A stretch of 64,000 nucleotides of DNA from Chryseobacterium sp. Leaf405 (GCF_001425355.1 NZ_LMQN01000015.1:1004702-1068701), one strand, 5' to 3'; numbered from the stretch's first letter, positions 24,584 through 34,779 are shown. Translations and numbers: made by a program. The notes: generated from the sequence alone by a model not told the origin.

Positions 24584-27500
24584 ATGTACCACAAAATTAA
24601 TTTTTTTAAGTTTAAAAAACTAATTCCGATCGCATTGATTTTCCTGGTGGCAAACCAGGCTCATGCAGAAGAATTTTCGGCAAACTATTCTGTTTACTCA
24701 AAGGTGAATGAAACGATCACCGGAAATGTAACAGATCAGGAGGGCTCTGCAATGGAGGGCGCAAAAGTCACTATTGTAGAAACGGGAGTTACCGCTACTA
24801 CCGATGCTTCAGGAAATTTTACCATTTCTGCGAATATCGGGCAGACATTATCTGTTTCTTATGACGGATATGAAATTCAAAAAACAAAAATAACAGGAAC
24901 TTCAGTTTCTGTTAAGTTACAATCAAAAAAAGCGGCAACTTCTATTGAAGAGGTTACTTTGGTTGGTTACGGAGCTCAGAAAAAATCTGATTTAACGGGA
25001 GCTATTAGTCAGCTGAAAGCAGAGAATTTCAAAGAAGGAATGAATATCTCTGTTGATAATCTGATGCAGGGAAAAATCGCCGGCGTTCGTATCGTTCAGT
25101 CGAGCGGTGAACCGGGAGCAGGGGTAAATGTTTCGATAAGAGGGATCGGTTCCATCAGAAGCGGAAGTACGCCTTTGTTCGTTGTAGACGGTGTTCCTTT
25201 GAGTAACGATGCGGTAAGTGCGTCAAGCCCGAACGTAGGGTTGGGAAATACTCAGGCAAAAAACCCATTGAACTTCTTAAACACAAGTGACATCGAATCT
25301 ATCACTGTGTTGAAAGATGCTTCTGCGGCGGCCATTTATGGAGCGAGAGGATCAAATGGTGTTGTTTTGGTAACGACAAAAAGAGGGAAGAAAGGGGAGC
25401 CAATGTTCACATATGATACCTATTTAGGTTTTTCTTCTGTAATTAAGAAATTAGATTTAATGACTGCTGACGAATACAGAGCAGCAGGAATCAATAAATT
25501 ATACGACCACGGCGGAAATACAGACTGGCAGGATGAGCTCTACAGAAATGCAGTTTCATCTAATCATTCGGTTTCATTTTCAAAAGCTACGGATACAGGA
25601 AGTTATTTTGCATCGCTTTCTCACATGGATCAGGATGGTATCGTGCTGAACAGCGGTTTTAAAAGAACGACAGCCCGTTTGAATGCTGAAGAATCTTTCT
25701 TTGATAATAAAAGACTAAAGGTTAAAGTAAATCTTACCGCAAGTGACATTAAAGAAACCGGAATTCCGAATGGCGGTAATGCAGGGTCTGACGGTCAGTT
25801 AATTATCCACGCTTTAATGGCAAATCCTACACGTTCTGTGTATGATGAAAATGGAAATTATACCAATTTTAATATGAACGCTCACTACAATCCGTTGTAT
25901 TTATTGAGTGTTTATCAGGATAAAACCAATACATTCAGAGTATTAGGGAATACAGAGGCAACGTTGAGAATTTTACCCGGATTAAATTATAAATTCAATT
26001 TAGGTGTTGATAAAACAATGTCGGAAAGAAATACAACAATGTTCCCCAATCTAACTGACAGAACACCAAAAGGAATGTACGTTCAGGCAAATCTTGATTC
26101 TTATAATGTGCTTTTGGAACATTATTTAACCTATGATTTTAACTTAAACAGACATAATTTTAGTTTACTGGGAGGTTTCTCTTATCAAAAATTCAAATCT
26201 ACAGGAACTTATTTTGGGGTAAAAGATATTGCAGCACAGGGAGCAGGAATTTCCCCGGAAATTAATCCTGGATATTCAGGAACGGCATTTGTGCCGGGAG
26301 CTGGCTATGCTCAGGAAAACGAATTACAGTCGTATTTCGGAAGAGTAAATTACAATTTTGATAAAAAATATTTGCTGACAGCTTCATTAAGAGCAGATGG
26401 TTCTACACGTTTCGGTGACAACAATAAATACGGATATTTCCCTTCTGTTGCTGTAGGTTGGATGGTTTCAAATGAAAATTTCCTGAAAGATTCTGGTATT
26501 GTTAATGAATTAAAACTAAGAGGAAGCTGGGGACAGACCGGTAATCAGGAAGTTCAGAATAAAATTACAAAGGCAAGTTCTTCCTTAACGCAGGTTGCAG
26601 GATATTATTTGTATGATAATTTAAATTTAATTAATGGAGTTTCGATAAATAGAACGGTAAATGCCGATCTGAAATGGGAAGTTGTGGAACAAACGAATAT
26701 TGGAGCGGATTTCAGCTTATTTAAAAATAAATTGTACGGATCATTAGAATATTATCATAAAACAACGAAAGATCCTATCTTAAGTATTCCTTCAAGTCCT
26801 CTCAGTCCAACAAGTTCAGTTTGGAGAAATGTTGACGCAAAGATTATTAATAAAGGTTTTGAACTATCTCTAGGTTCAGAAATTATAAGAAATGAAAATT
26901 TCACTTGGAATTTTGATGTGAATGGAGCGACGGTAAATAACGTTGTGAAAGATCTTCCGGTTTCTGCAGTTTATACAGGTGAGGTTTCAGGTCCTGGACT
27001 TTCAGGAGTTACTGCGAATATCTATAAAAATGGTTACGAAGCAGGTTCTTTCTATATGTACAACTATTTGGGAGTTGATGCCAACGGAAAATATATTTAT
27101 GAAGATATAAATGCAGACGGAAGAATCGATCAGAATGACAGAAAAATTTTCGAGGGAGCGATTCCTAACTTCACTTTTGGGATCAACTCTTATATGAAGT
27201 ACAAGAAATTTGATTTTTCATTCTCTTTTATTGGGCAAACCGGAGGGTATTTGGTTAATAATACAGCGTTGGACCTAAATATCAATAATTTGGCTTCGGA
27301 CAGAAATGTTTTGAAAAACTTTTATGATTCGGGAGCAAGCTTTACCAATCAGCCTCAATTATCTTCTTTATATCTTGAAAAATCAGACTTTATCCGTCTG
27401 AATAATGTAAGATTAGGATATACTTTTGATATAAATCAATTGAAGTTTTTGAAAGGTATCAATCTGTATGTAAGTGCACAAAATTTATTCACCATCACCA

Positions 27501-27628
27501 ACTATACTGGTTATGATCCACTTGTTGATACAAGTAAACAGGTTGGTGGCAATCAGTCTTTGGGTATTGACTACACAACGTATCCATCTGCGAAAACATT
27601 CATTTTGGGAGCAACCGTTAAGTTTTAA
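24584..27628 (+). CDS. SusC/RagA-family TonB-linked outer-membrane protein
   Basis: 1014 residues from the ATG at 24584; the frame extends to a TTG at 24560, which is less likely. A signal sequence (LIPIALIFLVANQAHA) is followed by a carboxypeptidase-like beta domain (ITGNVTDQEGSAMEGAKV), then the TonB box and plug (VTLVGYGAQKKSDLTGAI, VSIRGIGSIRSGSTPLFV) and the beta-barrel, ending GATVKF. It imports large substrates bound by the SusD partner 18 bases downstream. Substrate is not readable from sequence; the neighbours suggest a phospho-compound. Confidence 0.92.
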   Translation: MYHKINFFKFKKLIPIALIFLVANQAHAEEFSANYSVYSKVNETITGNVTDQEGSAMEGAKVTIVETGVTATTDASGNFTISANIGQTLSVSYDGYEIQKTKITGTSVSVKLQSKKAATSIEEVTLVGYGAQKKSDLTGAISQLKAENFKEGMNISVDNLMQGKIAGVRIVQSSGEPGAGVNVSIRGIGSIRSGSTPLFVVDGVPLSNDAVSASSPNVGLGNTQAKNPLNFLNTSDIESITVLKDASAAAIYGARGSNGVVLVTTKRGKKGEPMFTYDTYLGFSSVIKKLDLMTADEYRAAGINKLYDHGGNTDWQDELYRNAVSSNHSVSFSKATDTGSYFASLSHMDQDGIVLNSGFKRTTARLNAEESFFDNKRLKVKVNLTASDIKETGIPNGGNAGSDGQLIIHALMANPTRSVYDENGNYTNFNMNAHYNPLYLLSVYQDKTNTFRVLGNTEATLRILPGLNYKFNLGVDKTMSERNTTMFPNLTDRTPKGMYVQANLDSYNVLLEHYLTYDFNLNRHNFSLLGGFSYQKFKSTGTYFGVKDIAAQGAGISPEINPGYSGTAFVPGAGYAQENELQSYFGRVNYNFDKKYLLTASLRADGSTRFGDNNKYGYFPSVAVGWMVSNENFLKDSGIVNELKLRGSWGQTGNQEVQNKITKASSSLTQVAGYYLYDNLNLINGVSINRTVNADLKWEVVEQTNIGADFSLFKNKLYGSLEYYHKTTKDPILSIPSSPLSPTSSVWRNVDAKIINKGFELSLGSEIIRNENFTWNFDVNGATVNNVVKDLPVSAVYTGEVSGPGLSGVTANIYKNGYEAGSFYMYNYLGVDANGKYIYEDINADGRIDQNDRKIFEGAIPNFTFGINSYMKYKKFDFSFSFIGQTGGYLVNNTALDLNINNLASDRNVLKNFYDSGASFTNQPQLSSLYLEKSDFIRLNNVRLGYTFDINQLKFLKGINLYVSAQNLFTITNYTGYDPLVDTSKQVGGNQSLGIDYTTYPSAKTFILGATVKF

Positions 27629-27646
27629 TTTAAGTTAAAAGAAATA

Positions 27647-29413
27647 ATGAAACATACATTTTTAAATATTAATAAAATAGTTTTATCCGTTGCTGCATTA
27701 GCCTTAATGGGATGTACCAATCTGGATGAAAAAGTAATCGATGAGGTATTGGGTTCTGAAATTGCAGATTCTGAAGCCGCTTTGGCCGCTGCTTACAGCC
27801 AACTTGGTGAAGGAACTTTTGTAGATCACGGAAGTGTTTTCGCTTTACAGGAATATTCTACTGATGAAGCTTTATTACCAACAAGAGGAAGCGACTGGGG
27901 AGACGGTGGGAAATGGAGAGCAATGCATGAGTTTACGTGGGATGCCAACAGTGATGTTGTGAAAACAACCTGGAATCAATTGAACTTCGGAATTACAAAG
28001 TCTTTAACCGCAATATCAAGTGCAAGCAAAAGTACCGGAGCTAATAAAGCGTTATTTTTAGCAGAAGCAAAAGGATTACTGGCTTATTATACTTACACAA
28101 CGATCGATTTGTTTGGACAGGCGCCTTACAGAGATCCGGATAATATCAATGCACCGATCCAAATCAGAAAAGCAGAAACTACAATTGATGACCTCATCAA
28201 AGAAGTGGAAGGACTTATTCCTAATCTTGCTGATATTAAAACTCAGAATACACACGCCGGAAGATTTACAAAACAGGCAGCTTATGCACTTTTGGCAGAT
28301 ATGTATCTGAACAGAGTTGTTTTGAAGAATAAAACGGCAAGTAATTTTAATTTTTTAGAACAGGCTGTTACAGGAAGCGGAACTGATATGGATAAAGTGA
28401 TTGAGTATTCTAATTTATTGATTAATAATCCAAATTTCAGTTTAGAGTCTAATTATTTCCACAATTTTGACATTAATAATGATACAAGTAAGGAAATGAT
28501 CTTTACAGTTGTTCAGAAGAAAATTGCTGGTTCAGACAAAGGTTCGGATAATGACTTGGCATATATGTCTATGGAAAGAATTCAAAAGCCTTCACCTGAC
28601 AACAGAGGAACAAATGCATCTTGCATCACTCCGGAATTCTATTACTCTTGGGACGGAAATCATAACGATCCTCGTTTCCAGAGAACCTATCAGTATGAAG
28701 ACGGAACTTGGTTCAGAAATGATGGATCTGACGTAAGTGTACCGTCAACAAGCAAAGTGGAGGGGACAGGAAAACCTTGGTTTCATTTCAATAGAGGATT
28801 ACAGGTTGGTCAGCAATACGGACCAAAAATTCTTGCCAACGGAAATTTTGATATGACTGCAGACGGAAGAATTAAAGTCTATAAATTATTCACAGAGAAA
28901 AATACAACACTTGCTGCAGATTTCACTCCTGAACTGAGTTTTGATAATCCTTCAGAAGCTGTATTTACACAGGCTCAGATTAACAGAGGAGTAAGAAACT
29001 TCAAGTTCGAATTTGATCCGGGATTAGGAAATAACGGAACGAGCGGAATGGATGTTCCATTATACAGATTAGGAACAATCTACATGATGAGAGCAGAAGC
29101 TTATTTCAGAAGCGGAAATATAACGGCAGCTTTGGCTGATGTTAATAAACTAAGAACAAGCAGGACAAATGATGCGTTAAAAGGAAATACTGCTGGTGTT
29201 GTGCTTGCTTCTTTGGATGAGAATGCATTATTCAGAGAGTCTGGATTTGAACTGTATTGGGAAATGTACAGAAGAAAGGCAATGATCAGATTTAAGAAGT
29301 TTGATCTCCCTGGAACCGCAAAACCTGCTTCTCAACCTTACAGAAGAATTTTCCCTATTCCTCAGGCAACGATTGATGCATCGGCAGATTTCAAACAAAA
29401 TCCTGGATACTAA
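27647..29413 (+). CDS. SusD/RagB-family surface lipoprotein
   Basis: 588 residues. The lipoprotein signal MKHTFLNINKIVLSVAALALMGC has its lipobox Cys at 23, followed by the usual NLDEKVIDEVLG. TPR-like helices and the C-terminal RagB region (ALADVNKLRTSR, FRESGFELYWEM, RRIFPIPQATIDA) fit SusD. It caps the SusC barrel and binds the ligand on the surface. Genes are 18 bases apart, one operon, ended by the terminator at 29447-29480. Confidence 0.92.
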   Translation: MKHTFLNINKIVLSVAALALMGCTNLDEKVIDEVLGSEIADSEAALAAAYSQLGEGTFVDHGSVFALQEYSTDEALLPTRGSDWGDGGKWRAMHEFTWDANSDVVKTTWNQLNFGITKSLTAISSASKSTGANKALFLAEAKGLLAYYTYTTIDLFGQAPYRDPDNINAPIQIRKAETTIDDLIKEVEGLIPNLADIKTQNTHAGRFTKQAAYALLADMYLNRVVLKNKTASNFNFLEQAVTGSGTDMDKVIEYSNLLINNPNFSLESNYFHNFDINNDTSKEMIFTVVQKKIAGSDKGSDNDLAYMSMERIQKPSPDNRGTNASCITPEFYYSWDGNHNDPRFQRTYQYEDGTWFRNDGSDVSVPSTSKVEGTGKPWFHFNRGLQVGQQYGPKILANGNFDMTADGRIKVYKLFTEKNTTLAADFTPELSFDNPSEAVFTQAQINRGVRNFKFEFDPGLGNNGTSGMDVPLYRLGTIYMMRAEAYFRSGNITAALADVNKLRTSRTNDALKGNTAGVVLASLDENALFRESGFELYWEMYRRKAMIRFKKFDLPGTAKPASQPYRRIFPIPQATIDASADFKQNPGY

Positions 29414-29446
29414 TTTTTCTTCTTTATAAAACGATTATTTTTACAA

Positions 29447-29480
29447 TTAAGCGAAGAGAAAACCTCTTCGCTTTTGTTTT
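29447..29480 (+). terminator. Terminator of the susCD operon
   Basis: AAGCGAAGAG pairs perfectly with CTCTTCGCTT around a short A-rich loop, followed by TTGTTTTTAT. Confidence 0.85.
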
Positions 29481-29490
29481 TATCAATAGA

Positions 29491-29545
29491 AGTGGGCTTT
29501 AACCCGTTTAATAAAATGTATAAATAAATTGGGCTTTAGCCAAAA
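29491..29545. repeat. Intergenic repeat with GGGCTTTAACCC and TTGGGCTTTAGCCAA units
   Basis: Two short hairpins, GGGCTTTAACCC (29494-29505) and TTGGGCTTTAGCCAA (29529-29543), flank an AT-rich centre. I recall this pair from intergenic regions of other Chryseobacterium genomes, so it is probably a dispersed REP-like element. Only one copy is in this window. Confidence 0.5.
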
Positions 29546-29553
29546 CTTAAATT

Positions 29554-30108
29554 TTATTCTTCATTCAGCATTCCCAGTTCTCCGAAATGTTTTTTAAACT
29601 TCTGAATTTTAGGTCCAACCACAGCACTGCAATAAGGTTGTGTAGGGTTTTCATTGTAATATCCCTGGTGATACTGTTCGGCCGCCCAGAATTTTTCGAA
29701 TTTCGTTAATTCTGTTACATACGTTCCTAACCATCTTCCTGATTCCTGAGAAACTTTGATCGCTTCTTCAGCTTTTGCTTTTTCAGCATCATCTTTATAG
29801 TAAATAACAGAACGATATTGTGTTCCAACGTCATTTCCCTGTCTGTTTAATTGGGTAGGATCATGTAGAAAAAAGAAAACGTCCATTAATTGTTCATAAG
29901 AAATAATTGCAGGATCGTAGGTGATCTGCACGACCTCAGCGTGACCGGTTTCGCTGGTACAAACTTCTTCATAAGTCGGATTATCTTTGTGACCTCCGGA
30001 ATATCCTGAAATGGCAGATTTCACTCCTTTCAGCATATTGAAACAGCTTTCCACGCACCAGAAACATCCGCCTCCGAAGGTAATTTGCTCTAAATTATTG
30101 TTATCCAT
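29554..30108 (-). CDS. msrA: MsrA, peptide-methionine (S)-S-oxide reductase
   Basis: 184 residues. The active site GGGCFWCVESCFN near residue 12 contains the catalytic Cys. Family motifs GVKSAISGYSGGHKDNPTYEEVC, here split as GYSGGHKDNPTYEEV, and EQYHQGYY follow. It repairs oxidised methionine. No signal peptide; cytoplasmic. Single gene; downstream lies the repeat at 29491-29545. The 245-base gap upstream to the ROK gene holds that gene's terminator and nothing else I can see. Confidence 0.95.
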   Translation of the reverse strand: MDNNNLEQITFGGGCFWCVESCFNMLKGVKSAISGYSGGHKDNPTYEEVCTSETGHAEVVQITYDPAIISYEQLMDVFFFLHDPTQLNRQGNDVGTQYRSVIYYKDDAEKAKAEEAIKVSQESGRWLGTYVTELTKFEKFWAAEQYHQGYYNENPTQPYCSAVVGPKIQKFKKHFGELGMLNEE

Positions 30109-30304
30109 TCTAAGTTGATTATTGTAATTAAAATATTTTCTCTTTTAAGAAAAATGGAGAAAAAACAGATCAAAAATAAGGAAAAGTTTTTCATTTTATG
30201 TCTAATAAAAGCTTCTAAACTAAATTATGATAATAGATGAGACAAATTATTTCATGTATAAAAATCAACAGTATTTTTCTGAAGGATTTCAATAAGACTT
30301 TAAA

Positions 30305-30330
30305 CAAAAAAAGCACCCAAAAGGATGCTT
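30305..30330 (-). terminator. Terminator of the ROK kinase gene
   Basis: On the minus strand AGCATCC pairs with GGGTGCT (one G-T pair) around TTTT, then a run of T. Confidence 0.8.
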
Positions 30331-30353
30331 CATATTATTTACAGTAAATTCAG

Positions 30354-31325
30354 TTACTTTTTTTCCCAAACCAAAGCACTTGCGCCCAAAATAGCAGCAT
30401 CTGCTTCGTCCAGCTCACTGAAAACCAATTTTACTTTATTTCTGAAAATAGGAAGAAGGTTTCTTTCCATGTGAAGTTTAGTAGGTTTTAAGATAAAGTC
30501 TCCTGCCTTTATAACGCCTCCGAATAAAAGAATCGCTTCCGGTGAAGAAAACATCACAAAATTTGCCAATGCTTCACCTAGTTTATGTCCGGTATATCTG
30601 AAAACTTCGATAGCAATCGGATCACCCTTTAATGCACATTCGTGTACTGTTTTAGAATTAATCGCTTCTTCAGGAAACTGGCTCAACATAGATTCCGGGA
30701 ATTCTGCTCTCATTTTCTTTGCGGTAATGGCAATTCCTGTTGCAGATGCGTACGCCTCAAGACTTCCTTCGGATCCAGTGCTCCAATGTTTTCTTCCGCC
30801 CGGTTTTACAATAGTATGACCTAACTCTCCTGCGAATCCATCATGTCCGTAGATTAGTTTTCCTCCCGATACAATTCCGCTTCCTACGCCAGTTCCTAAG
30901 GTAATCATGATAAAATCTTTCATTCCTCTTGCAGCTCCGAAAAGCATTTCACCAATTGCTGCAGCATTCGCATCATTAGTAAGTGTACAAGGCATTTTGA
31001 ATTTTTCTGCCATCATTTCACCGAAAGGAATAACACCTTTCCATGGAAGGTTGGGAGCCTGTTCAATAGTACCTCTATAATAATTGGCATTTGGGGCACC
31101 AACACCGATTCCGTCAAAATTGGTTTCAGATCCCTGATTTTTAATCAGAGGCTGAATGTTATTATATAAAGCGTCGATAAATTCTTCAACGGTAGGGTAG
31201 TCATCTGTACGGATGCTGCCTTTCTCAAGAACTTCTCCACGATGATTTACTACTCCGAACTTGGTATTTGTTCCTCCTATGTCAATTCCTAGGGCAACAT
31301 GTTTTGATAAATCTAATAATGACAT
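30354..31325 (-). CDS. ROK-family sugar kinase, probably glucokinase
   Basis: 323 residues. The ATP phosphate-binding loop is LGIDIGGTNTKFGVV near residue 14. The ROK signature region follows: FIMITLGTGVGSGIVSGGKL, GELGHTIV with a His, and LTNDANAAAIGEM with the catalytic Asp. The usual zinc-binding CxCGxxGC motif is replaced by KPGGRKHWSTGSEGSLEAY, so zinc binding is probably lost, as seen in some ROK kinases. Single gene with its own terminator. Confidence 0.88.
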   Translation of the reverse strand: MSLLDLSKHVALGIDIGGTNTKFGVVNHRGEVLEKGSIRTDDYPTVEEFIDALYNNIQPLIKNQGSETNFDGIGVGAPNANYYRGTIEQAPNLPWKGVIPFGEMMAEKFKMPCTLTNDANAAAIGEMLFGAARGMKDFIMITLGTGVGSGIVSGGKLIYGHDGFAGELGHTIVKPGGRKHWSTGSEGSLEAYASATGIAITAKKMRAEFPESMLSQFPEEAINSKTVHECALKGDPIAIEVFRYTGHKLGEALANFVMFSSPEAILLFGGVIKAGDFILKPTKLHMERNLLPIFRNKVKLVFSELDEADAAILGASALVWEKK

Positions 31326-31407
31326 TTCTATTTTTAATTCTGAAAGCTAAAATTATAAAAAAGATTGTATTAATGAATTATTAAATTAAACAAATATTTA
31401 AAAAAAT

Positions 31408-32619
31408 TCAGACCATTTTTACTGTTTTCTTTTTTCTTCTTCCCCACCAGATCATGAAGCCAGTCACTGGTAATGAGGCACATATCAAACTTACAATGAA
31501 GGCAATGATCTTTGTCGGAAGTCCCAAAATAGATCCTACGTGAATATCATAATTGGCACCAGCCGTTTTTTCACCGAAATTTTTGTCTTTCATGTCATGT
31601 GTGTGAAGCAATTCACCTGAGTTTTCATCAAAAATCAAGCTGCTGCTTTTGTGGTATGAATATGATAAGTGTTTTACGTAAACCTCAAAATTCGGGTGCT
31701 CGTGATCATCCATATGTTCGTGTCCCAAATCGATAGAAAAACCGTAAGAATCCGGATATTTTGCTTTAACGGTATTGCTGATTTTATCTAAAGTTCCTTC
31801 CGTTCTCAGTTCGATCGGTGCTTTAGTTTTAATGGAAGAAAAGTCGGGATAAGCCGTTTTTCCACCGGAAAATATGAAATAAAATGCTGCCTGAACCACA
31901 AAAAAGGCATAGAATAATCCTGTTAATGAAAAGATTAATGCAAATATGGAAGCATAAAATCCTAAGACATTGTGAAGGTCGTAATTCTTTCTTTTCCAGC
32001 TTTTTACATTCTGCCATTTGAAAGAAAAACGCTGTTTTCTGGCTGCTTTATTCTTAGGCCACCAGAGAACAATTCCGGAAATAAGCATGATGACAAATAT
32101 GATGACTGGAATTCCTACTACATATGTTCCCCATTCCTGCTTTAAAAGATAGCTCCAGTGGATCATTTTTACAATCTGGAAGAAGCCGTTTTTCTCGTCA
32201 TACGTTCTTAGAACTTTTCCGTTGTAAGGATTAACGTACGCTACTTTATAAATAGGAAATTCATCAAAATAATTCCAGCCTTTCGGGTCATGTTCGTACC
32301 AATAAAAAAGATAAGACATCTTTTTATCAATCGGAATATTCACCCAATGAACGGGATATTTCTCCTTCACTTGTTCCACGACAGCTTTCTCTAAAACACG
32401 AATCGGAAGAACCTGTTTTTGATCAATATTCTGTTCGTTGTGATAGATGACATCTTTTCGGGTGATATTTTCAATTTCGTCTTTAAAAACATATAAAGCT
32501 CCGGTAATGGAGATGATGAAAATCAAAAATCCAATACCCAAACCGAACCACAAATGTAGTTTGCCCGTCCATTTTTTGAATGCGCTTCGCTTTTTTTTAT
32601 GATGATGCTTTTTCTTCAT
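31408..32619 (-). CDS. PepSY-associated TM protein (PiuB-like), iron-uptake related
   Basis: 403 residues from the ATG at 32619 (MKKKHHHKKK), the same start as the paralogue at 34776-35975; a TTG at 32634 is less likely. Four hydrophobic helices: LWFGLGIGFLIFIISITGAL, VVGIPVIIFVIMLISGIVLWW, LGFYASIFALIFSLTGLFY and a C-terminal LICASLPVTGFMIWWG. The His-rich N-terminus and helix-WW ends are typical. Such proteins sit beside TonB-dependent siderophore receptors and are thought to reduce or release ferric iron. It starts 45 bases after the upstream receptor gene ends. Confidence 0.85.
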   Translation of the reverse strand: MKKKHHHKKKRSAFKKWTGKLHLWFGLGIGFLIFIISITGALYVFKDEIENITRKDVIYHNEQNIDQKQVLPIRVLEKAVVEQVKEKYPVHWVNIPIDKKMSYLFYWYEHDPKGWNYFDEFPIYKVAYVNPYNGKVLRTYDEKNGFFQIVKMIHWSYLLKQEWGTYVVGIPVIIFVIMLISGIVLWWPKNKAARKQRFSFKWQNVKSWKRKNYDLHNVLGFYASIFALIFSLTGLFYAFFVVQAAFYFIFSGGKTAYPDFSSIKTKAPIELRTEGTLDKISNTVKAKYPDSYGFSIDLGHEHMDDHEHPNFEVYVKHLSYSYHKSSSLIFDENSGELLHTHDMKDKNFGEKTAGANYDIHVGSILGLPTKIIAFIVSLICASLPVTGFMIWWGRRKKKTVKMV

Positions 32620-32664
32620 ATTCCTTAAGTTCAAAGATATGTTTTAAACTTTTTATTAGTTTAA

Positions 32665-34779
32665 TTAAAATTTATATTCAATCATGAAAGTTCCTCTCAT
32701 TCCCAACGAATTGGTAAAATCGGCATCTCTTGCTCCCCACCACGCAATCGCTGGCTGATACAGTTTATTGAACACATTTTCAACCCCTAAAGACACTTTC
32801 CAGCTTTTATTCACATCATAACTTGATTTAAAGTTGAAGATTGTGTATTCCGGAACTCTTCCTTCACCATACACATATAAACCTTTTGCATTCGGTTCAA
32901 ACCTATTTTGTTCGAAAGTGTGAAGCATATCCAATCCGACAGATAAAGATGAGGTCGGTCTCACCTGAACATACGCCAAAATTTTTGGTGCGGTAATTCT
33001 GCTGTTGTTGATCTTGGTTGAATAATCTTTATCGTCTTTCGGTGAAGTTACTCCTTCCATCCAGCTATAGCTTCCTCCAAAATTAATCCATTTCACAGGA
33101 TTGAAATGTAAGAATCCTTCAACCCCATACACGACTTCCGGTGCTCTTTGCACGATAAATGCATTATTCGCACCTTGTGTATAGGAATAACCAAGTTTAG
33201 AGGTACTTACATAAGAAGTAATTTCATAGTTGATCCACTTTGTGATTTGTCCTGTAACGCCTAATTCATAATTGTTAACGATAATCGGTTTTGTTTCAAT
33301 TCTGTCGATCGTGCTTTCTGTGGCATCTCTCAATGTTCTTCCCAATTCATTAATTGAAAATGACTGTGAAAAGCTTCCAAAAATATTGACAAGAGGATTG
33401 ATATTATAGCGTACTCCCACATTTCCGACTAAGCTGTTAAAATCTAAATTACCGCCTTTTACAAAAATACTGTTGGGGAAAGTCCCATCATTTTTAATTC
33501 TTGGCAGTGTGTTGAAATCGCTGACCTCAACTTTCATGTTTTCATAACGGAAACCTCCTTTAATGGTTAGTTTTTTCAGTAAATCAATTTTAACTAAAGC
33601 AAACGGAGCAATGTTGGTCATGCTCATTTCGGGAGTCCAGAAACGTCCGTCTTCAAGTTTCTGAGCAGTTTTATCATTTAAAACATCTAATCCGTAAATG
33701 ATTTCTGCTTGAGAATTGGCAGCATTCCAAAGCTGAGTATCTAAATTTAACCTTGCGCCGCCTTTTTTAGAAACAATATTAGACTGACCTCCGTTTAGGA
33801 AAGTATTACTGTAACCGTACACCGTTCTAAAATCCTGGTAATATAAATTGATGTTTAAAGCGGTTCCTTTCCAAATGTTTTTGTTGTCGTAGCTTAGTTT
33901 ATAATTATGATTTCTTGGTGTTCCCTGCGGAGTGGTTTCCAATCCGTTTCCTATACCTTCTCCGATGGTTGGTTTAATTCCGTATTTTCCGTTGACCAAA
34001 CCTAAATTTAAATCAGATTTTGAAGCATATCCGATATAAGAGGCTTCAATTCTCTGGTTATCATTAATATTGTAGCCTAACTTCAACATTCCGTTATAGT
34101 TATCCATTTTGGCAGTGCTGTAAGTCGGACTTAAATTTACGCCGTCTGCATCTTTCATATAGCCTGTTCTTTCGTACGCCAATAAAGCAACGTAGTCGAA
34201 ACTTTTAGAGATTTGTCCTGATAGCAGCTGACTTGCTCTGAAACCTAACGTTCCGCCATAAGGCTGTCCGCTGATGCCCACCTGAGAAATACCTGTAATC
34301 TTCTTATCTGAATTATTTTTTCTTGTAATATAATTGATAATACCGCCGTCTGCGCCGTTTCCGTAGATGGATGAAGCGCCTTTAATGACCTCAATTCTTT
34401 CGATAACTGAAGGATCGATCACTCTTAGATCTCTTGCTCCGTTTCGAAGTGGAGTAGACTGTGGGATTCCATCAATTAAAACCAAAACCTGGCGACCTCT
34501 CAACGTCTGTCCGGTGTTTGAAGTCTGTCCGGAACTTGTTCCCAAACTTGGAACGGTATATTGTAAAATGCTTGTAATATCCGAATTTACCGTCAGTTGC
34601 GACTGAATTTGCTTCTGACCGATAATCGTAACAGAACTTGGAATTTCCTTGATGTTTTCTCTTTTTCTGGAAGCTGTTAAAACGACTTCGTCTACATCTT
34701 TTACCTGTAAAGAATCCTGTTGCTGTGCAAATGTTGTGATCGCAGCTAAAGTGGCTACGGATAGTATGAGTTTTTTCAT
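32665..34779 (-). CDS. TonB-dependent outer-membrane receptor, siderophore type
   Basis: 704 residues with a signal peptide (MKKLILSVATLAAITTFAQ). The TonB box is DEVVLTASRK, the plug has RGRQVLVLIDGIP and IEVIKGASSIYGNGADGG, and the barrel ends FMIEYKF. No carboxypeptidase-like N-terminal domain, so it is the classic receptor type, not SusC. It overlaps the upstream PepSY gene by 4 bases (ATGA). Substrate probably a ferric siderophore or other metal chelate, from context. Confidence 0.9.
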   Translation of the reverse strand: MKKLILSVATLAAITTFAQQQDSLQVKDVDEVVLTASRKRENIKEIPSSVTIIGQKQIQSQLTVNSDITSILQYTVPSLGTSSGQTSNTGQTLRGRQVLVLIDGIPQSTPLRNGARDLRVIDPSVIERIEVIKGASSIYGNGADGGIINYITRKNNSDKKITGISQVGISGQPYGGTLGFRASQLLSGQISKSFDYVALLAYERTGYMKDADGVNLSPTYSTAKMDNYNGMLKLGYNINDNQRIEASYIGYASKSDLNLGLVNGKYGIKPTIGEGIGNGLETTPQGTPRNHNYKLSYDNKNIWKGTALNINLYYQDFRTVYGYSNTFLNGGQSNIVSKKGGARLNLDTQLWNAANSQAEIIYGLDVLNDKTAQKLEDGRFWTPEMSMTNIAPFALVKIDLLKKLTIKGGFRYENMKVEVSDFNTLPRIKNDGTFPNSIFVKGGNLDFNSLVGNVGVRYNINPLVNIFGSFSQSFSINELGRTLRDATESTIDRIETKPIIVNNYELGVTGQITKWINYEITSYVSTSKLGYSYTQGANNAFIVQRAPEVVYGVEGFLHFNPVKWINFGGSYSWMEGVTSPKDDKDYSTKINNSRITAPKILAYVQVRPTSSLSVGLDMLHTFEQNRFEPNAKGLYVYGEGRVPEYTIFNFKSSYDVNKSWKVSLGVENVFNKLYQPAIAWWGARDADFTNSLGMRGTFMIEYKF

